From contig JAIXQH010000014.1 in NCBI GenBank assembly GCA_027484055.1, positions 62,001 to 126,000 of the forward strand: DNA of 64,000 nucleotides, written 5' to 3'. Numbering within the stretch: the first letter of the stretch is position 1; each line of letters opens with the position of its first letter. A program made the position numbers and the translations under genes. Positions 62,514 to 64,000 of this stretch are shown piece after piece. Source of the DNA: Verrucomicrobiaceae bacterium. Its GTDB lineage: Bacteria; Verrucomicrobiota; Verrucomicrobiia; Verrucomicrobiales; Akkermansiaceae. The notes beneath the pieces are model-generated. The model had not been told where the DNA came from. It searched no databases and was given only the letters and a program-made list of their open reading frames with translations.

Positions 62514-64000
62514 ATGAAAACCCACCAGTCGCCGCTTCTCGCCTTTCTCTTCACGGTCACGATCATCAACCTGCAAGCCGCGTCCGATCCATCGAAGTCG
62601 CCCTTTTCAGACAAGCCGTGTGATTCTTATGCGAATCACAAGGACGAGACGGGCAAGCCCGCGATCCTGCGCTGGGGGGAAGCACCGTATGAGGATTTTG
62701 GATCGCGGGCGGTGACGTTCGACTCCTCGGGCGTCAGGAAACTCCGCCAGGTTCCCGCACCCGGGGTTCATCCGCGGATCTTCTTCGGGCCGGATGATCT
62801 GGCGGATGTGAGAAAGCGTGTGCGCGAAACCCGGTGCGGGCAGGAGGCATGGAAGAACATCCTCAGTTGGACGGAGATGATGAAGGGCCGTTATGACGAT
62901 ACCCAGGAATACGCGAAGCCGTACCGATGGAACGGGGGCTTCGGCGGCCTTCACGGGCGGGTGCCGCTTTTCAGGTTGGGAATCCCTCGCGAGAGCGGCA
63001 AGGCTCCTTATAACAGAAATTTGGCGGCGGCTTCGATCTATCAGGGACTGGCTGATGGAAGTGCCAAAGATTTTCCGGAATTCTACTGGAACACGATGGC
63101 GCTGGAGTCTTTCCGCTGCCTGATCGACGAGGACTCCGCCGGAGCTAGGACGGCTGCCAACGCCGTGGTCACGATGATGAGGATCAGCCAGGCGAAACGG
63201 GCGGTGGATCCGAAACAGCAGGGGAAGACGCCAGCCCAACCGGTTGGAGGATTCCAACTCGCGTTTGCTTATGATTTCCTGTATGGGCAGTTGACCGCTG
63301 AACAACGCCGACTCATTCACGACGAGCTTGCCGCCACCACGTGGTCGCACGACAACTACGGCACCTTTAATACGGCGGAGTCCTCGCGCAGCAACTGGGC
63401 GACATTTTCCTACTGGCTCTTCCAGGTATTGGCCATTGAGGACGAGCCGGGATTCAACGACCTGAAAGTGCGTGGCATGTATCGCGGCTGGAGGAACCTG
63501 CTCACCTACGGATGGTTCGAATCCGGAGCCACCTTCGAGGGCGAGGCGAAGAATCAGCTTGGCATGGATGGCATCATCGCGTTCGCCTCCCGCCAGTCCC
63601 GGTACGGATTCCAGAACCTCGCGGGCCATCCCTACCTTCAGACGTATGCCAGAAATTTCCTGCCGCACAGTGTGAATCCGATGCTTTCCGGCTTCCATAA
63701 GTATGATCTGCTAGGTGGCAGCCGCGCGCTGAGCGCAGGTGCCGCGCCGTCCGACATGATCGGGCTGAAGTTCATGTTTCCGCAGGATAAGGCGATCGAC
63801 TGGATCTATCGAAAAGCGGTGGGCGAAGGTTATGAGAATGTCCCGGACCGCCCGGACGGCTACTTCAATGCCCTGCTTTTCTTCGCCATATTCGCCACGG
63901 ATTTCGATCCGGCGAATGACGACCCGGCGAAGTTAGATTTGGGAAACACCTTTTTCTGCGGAGAGCGGGCGTTGATGATGACGCGAAGTTCCTGGGATCA
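62514..64000 (+). CDS. Secreted heparinase II/III-family lyase (third), 3' end outside the window
   Basis: The frame stays open from 62514 to the window end (495 complete codons). A signal peptide (SPLLAFLFTVTIINLQAA) is followed by VPAPGVHPRIFFGPDDLADVRKRV, nearly the same module as in the lyase at 26525. Helical toroid sequence follows (GGFQLAFAYDFLYGQLTAEQRRLI, SSRSNWATFSYWLFQVLAIED, SGATFEGEAKNQLGMDGIIAFASRQ). The beta-sandwich domain with catalytic His lies beyond the window. The last visible residues (FFCGERALMMTRSSWD) begin that domain. It is expected to cleave uronate-containing glycan outside the cytoplasm and sits alone behind operator E. Confidence 0.82.
   Translation, partial: MKTHQSPLLAFLFTVTIINLQAASDPSKSPFSDKPCDSYANHKDETGKPAILRWGEAPYEDFGSRAVTFDSSGVRKLRQVPAPGVHPRIFFGPDDLADVRKRVRETRCGQEAWKNILSWTEMMKGRYDDTQEYAKPYRWNGGFGGLHGRVPLFRLGIPRESGKAPYNRNLAAASIYQGLADGSAKDFPEFYWNTMALESFRCLIDEDSAGARTAANAVVTMMRISQAKRAVDPKQQGKTPAQPVGGFQLAFAYDFLYGQLTAEQRRLIHDELAATTWSHDNYGTFNTAESSRSNWATFSYWLFQVLAIEDEPGFNDLKVRGMYRGWRNLLTYGWFESGATFEGEAKNQLGMDGIIAFASRQSRYGFQNLAGHPYLQTYARNFLPHSVNPMLSGFHKYDLLGGSRALSAGAAPSDMIGLKFMFPQDKAIDWIYRKAVGEGYENVPDRPDGYFNALLFFAIFATDFDPANDDPAKLDLGNTFFCGERALMMTRSSWD

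Noticed and set aside
62607-63698. 363-residue minus-strand frame near the window end
   Set aside because: It lies opposite the third heparinase, whose reading frame is open throughout and has a signal peptide and family motifs.

Overview
The window looks like chromosomal DNA of a Gram-negative Verrucomicrobiota bacterium, probably Verrucomicrobiales. Evidence: an LpxI-type lipid A enzyme; a Verru_Chthon cassette A pseudopilin; a DUF6797-like propeller protein paired with a pentaheme cytochrome c; large secreted proteins ending in the 'FGSTANTG...DGxxNLxEFALGS' tail typical of verrucomicrobial secretomes; and an uronate-polysaccharide locus with heparinase-type lyases but no SusC/SusD pair. 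The lineage is an inference from gene content, not from a marker phylogeny.

Layout. 1-746: 3' end of a type I restriction-modification methylase. 1017-5943 (minus): an OmpA-like coiled-coil protein, ligA and der, apparently one operon. 6028-18514 (mostly plus): a secreted FN3-cyclophilin, a HerA-like ATPase, tRNA-Leu(CAA), lpxI, a GNAT enzyme (minus), a DUF6797-like protein with a pentaheme cytochrome, an aminotransferase overlapped by a CAAX-protease-like membrane protein, and tRNA-Tyr(GTA) with a promoter and terminator. 18575-18679: a nested palindromic repeat.

18688 to the window end is a polysaccharide utilisation locus. Unit 1 (18883-29101): kelch-sodium symporter fusion, two alpha/alpha-barrel proteins, a GH67-like protein, a heparinase II/III-type lyase. 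Unit 2 (29210-33115): TIM-barrel isomerase, GH105, XylR-type AraC regulator. Unit 3 (33326-44432): a 2118-residue secreted beta-helix protein, an esterase-like protein, a second beta-helix protein. Unit 4 (49365-50978): GH43. Unit 5 (51650-62359): second heparinase, GDSL esterase, double alpha/beta hydrolase, a toroid-like protein, sialate-type O-acetylesterase. Unit 6 (62514 on): third heparinase, cut by the window end. The likely substrate is an acetylated, uronic-acid-containing heteropolysaccharide: extracellular lyases and esterases, uptake by the symporter, then GH105, GH67-like and GH43 action inside the cell. There are no sulfatases.

The main finding is a repeated operator. Five sites (18688, 29131, 33133, 49245, 62426) each hold two direct copies of YGACGCAA exactly 21 bp apart, each copy followed after four bases by a C-rich box. 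All point at the next gene. This is the geometry of AraC/XylR-family tandem half-sites, and a XylR-type regulator is encoded inside the locus. A single good half-site also faces the Verru_Chthon pseudopilin operon on the minus strand.

The middle of the locus (44433-51649) carries gene remnants: a GH43 copy decayed by a nonsense codon and two internal deletions, a KduD fragment and a GH29 alpha-L-fucosidase fragment. The GH43 remnant and the intact GH43 flank the minus-strand Verru_Chthon module as direct repeats.
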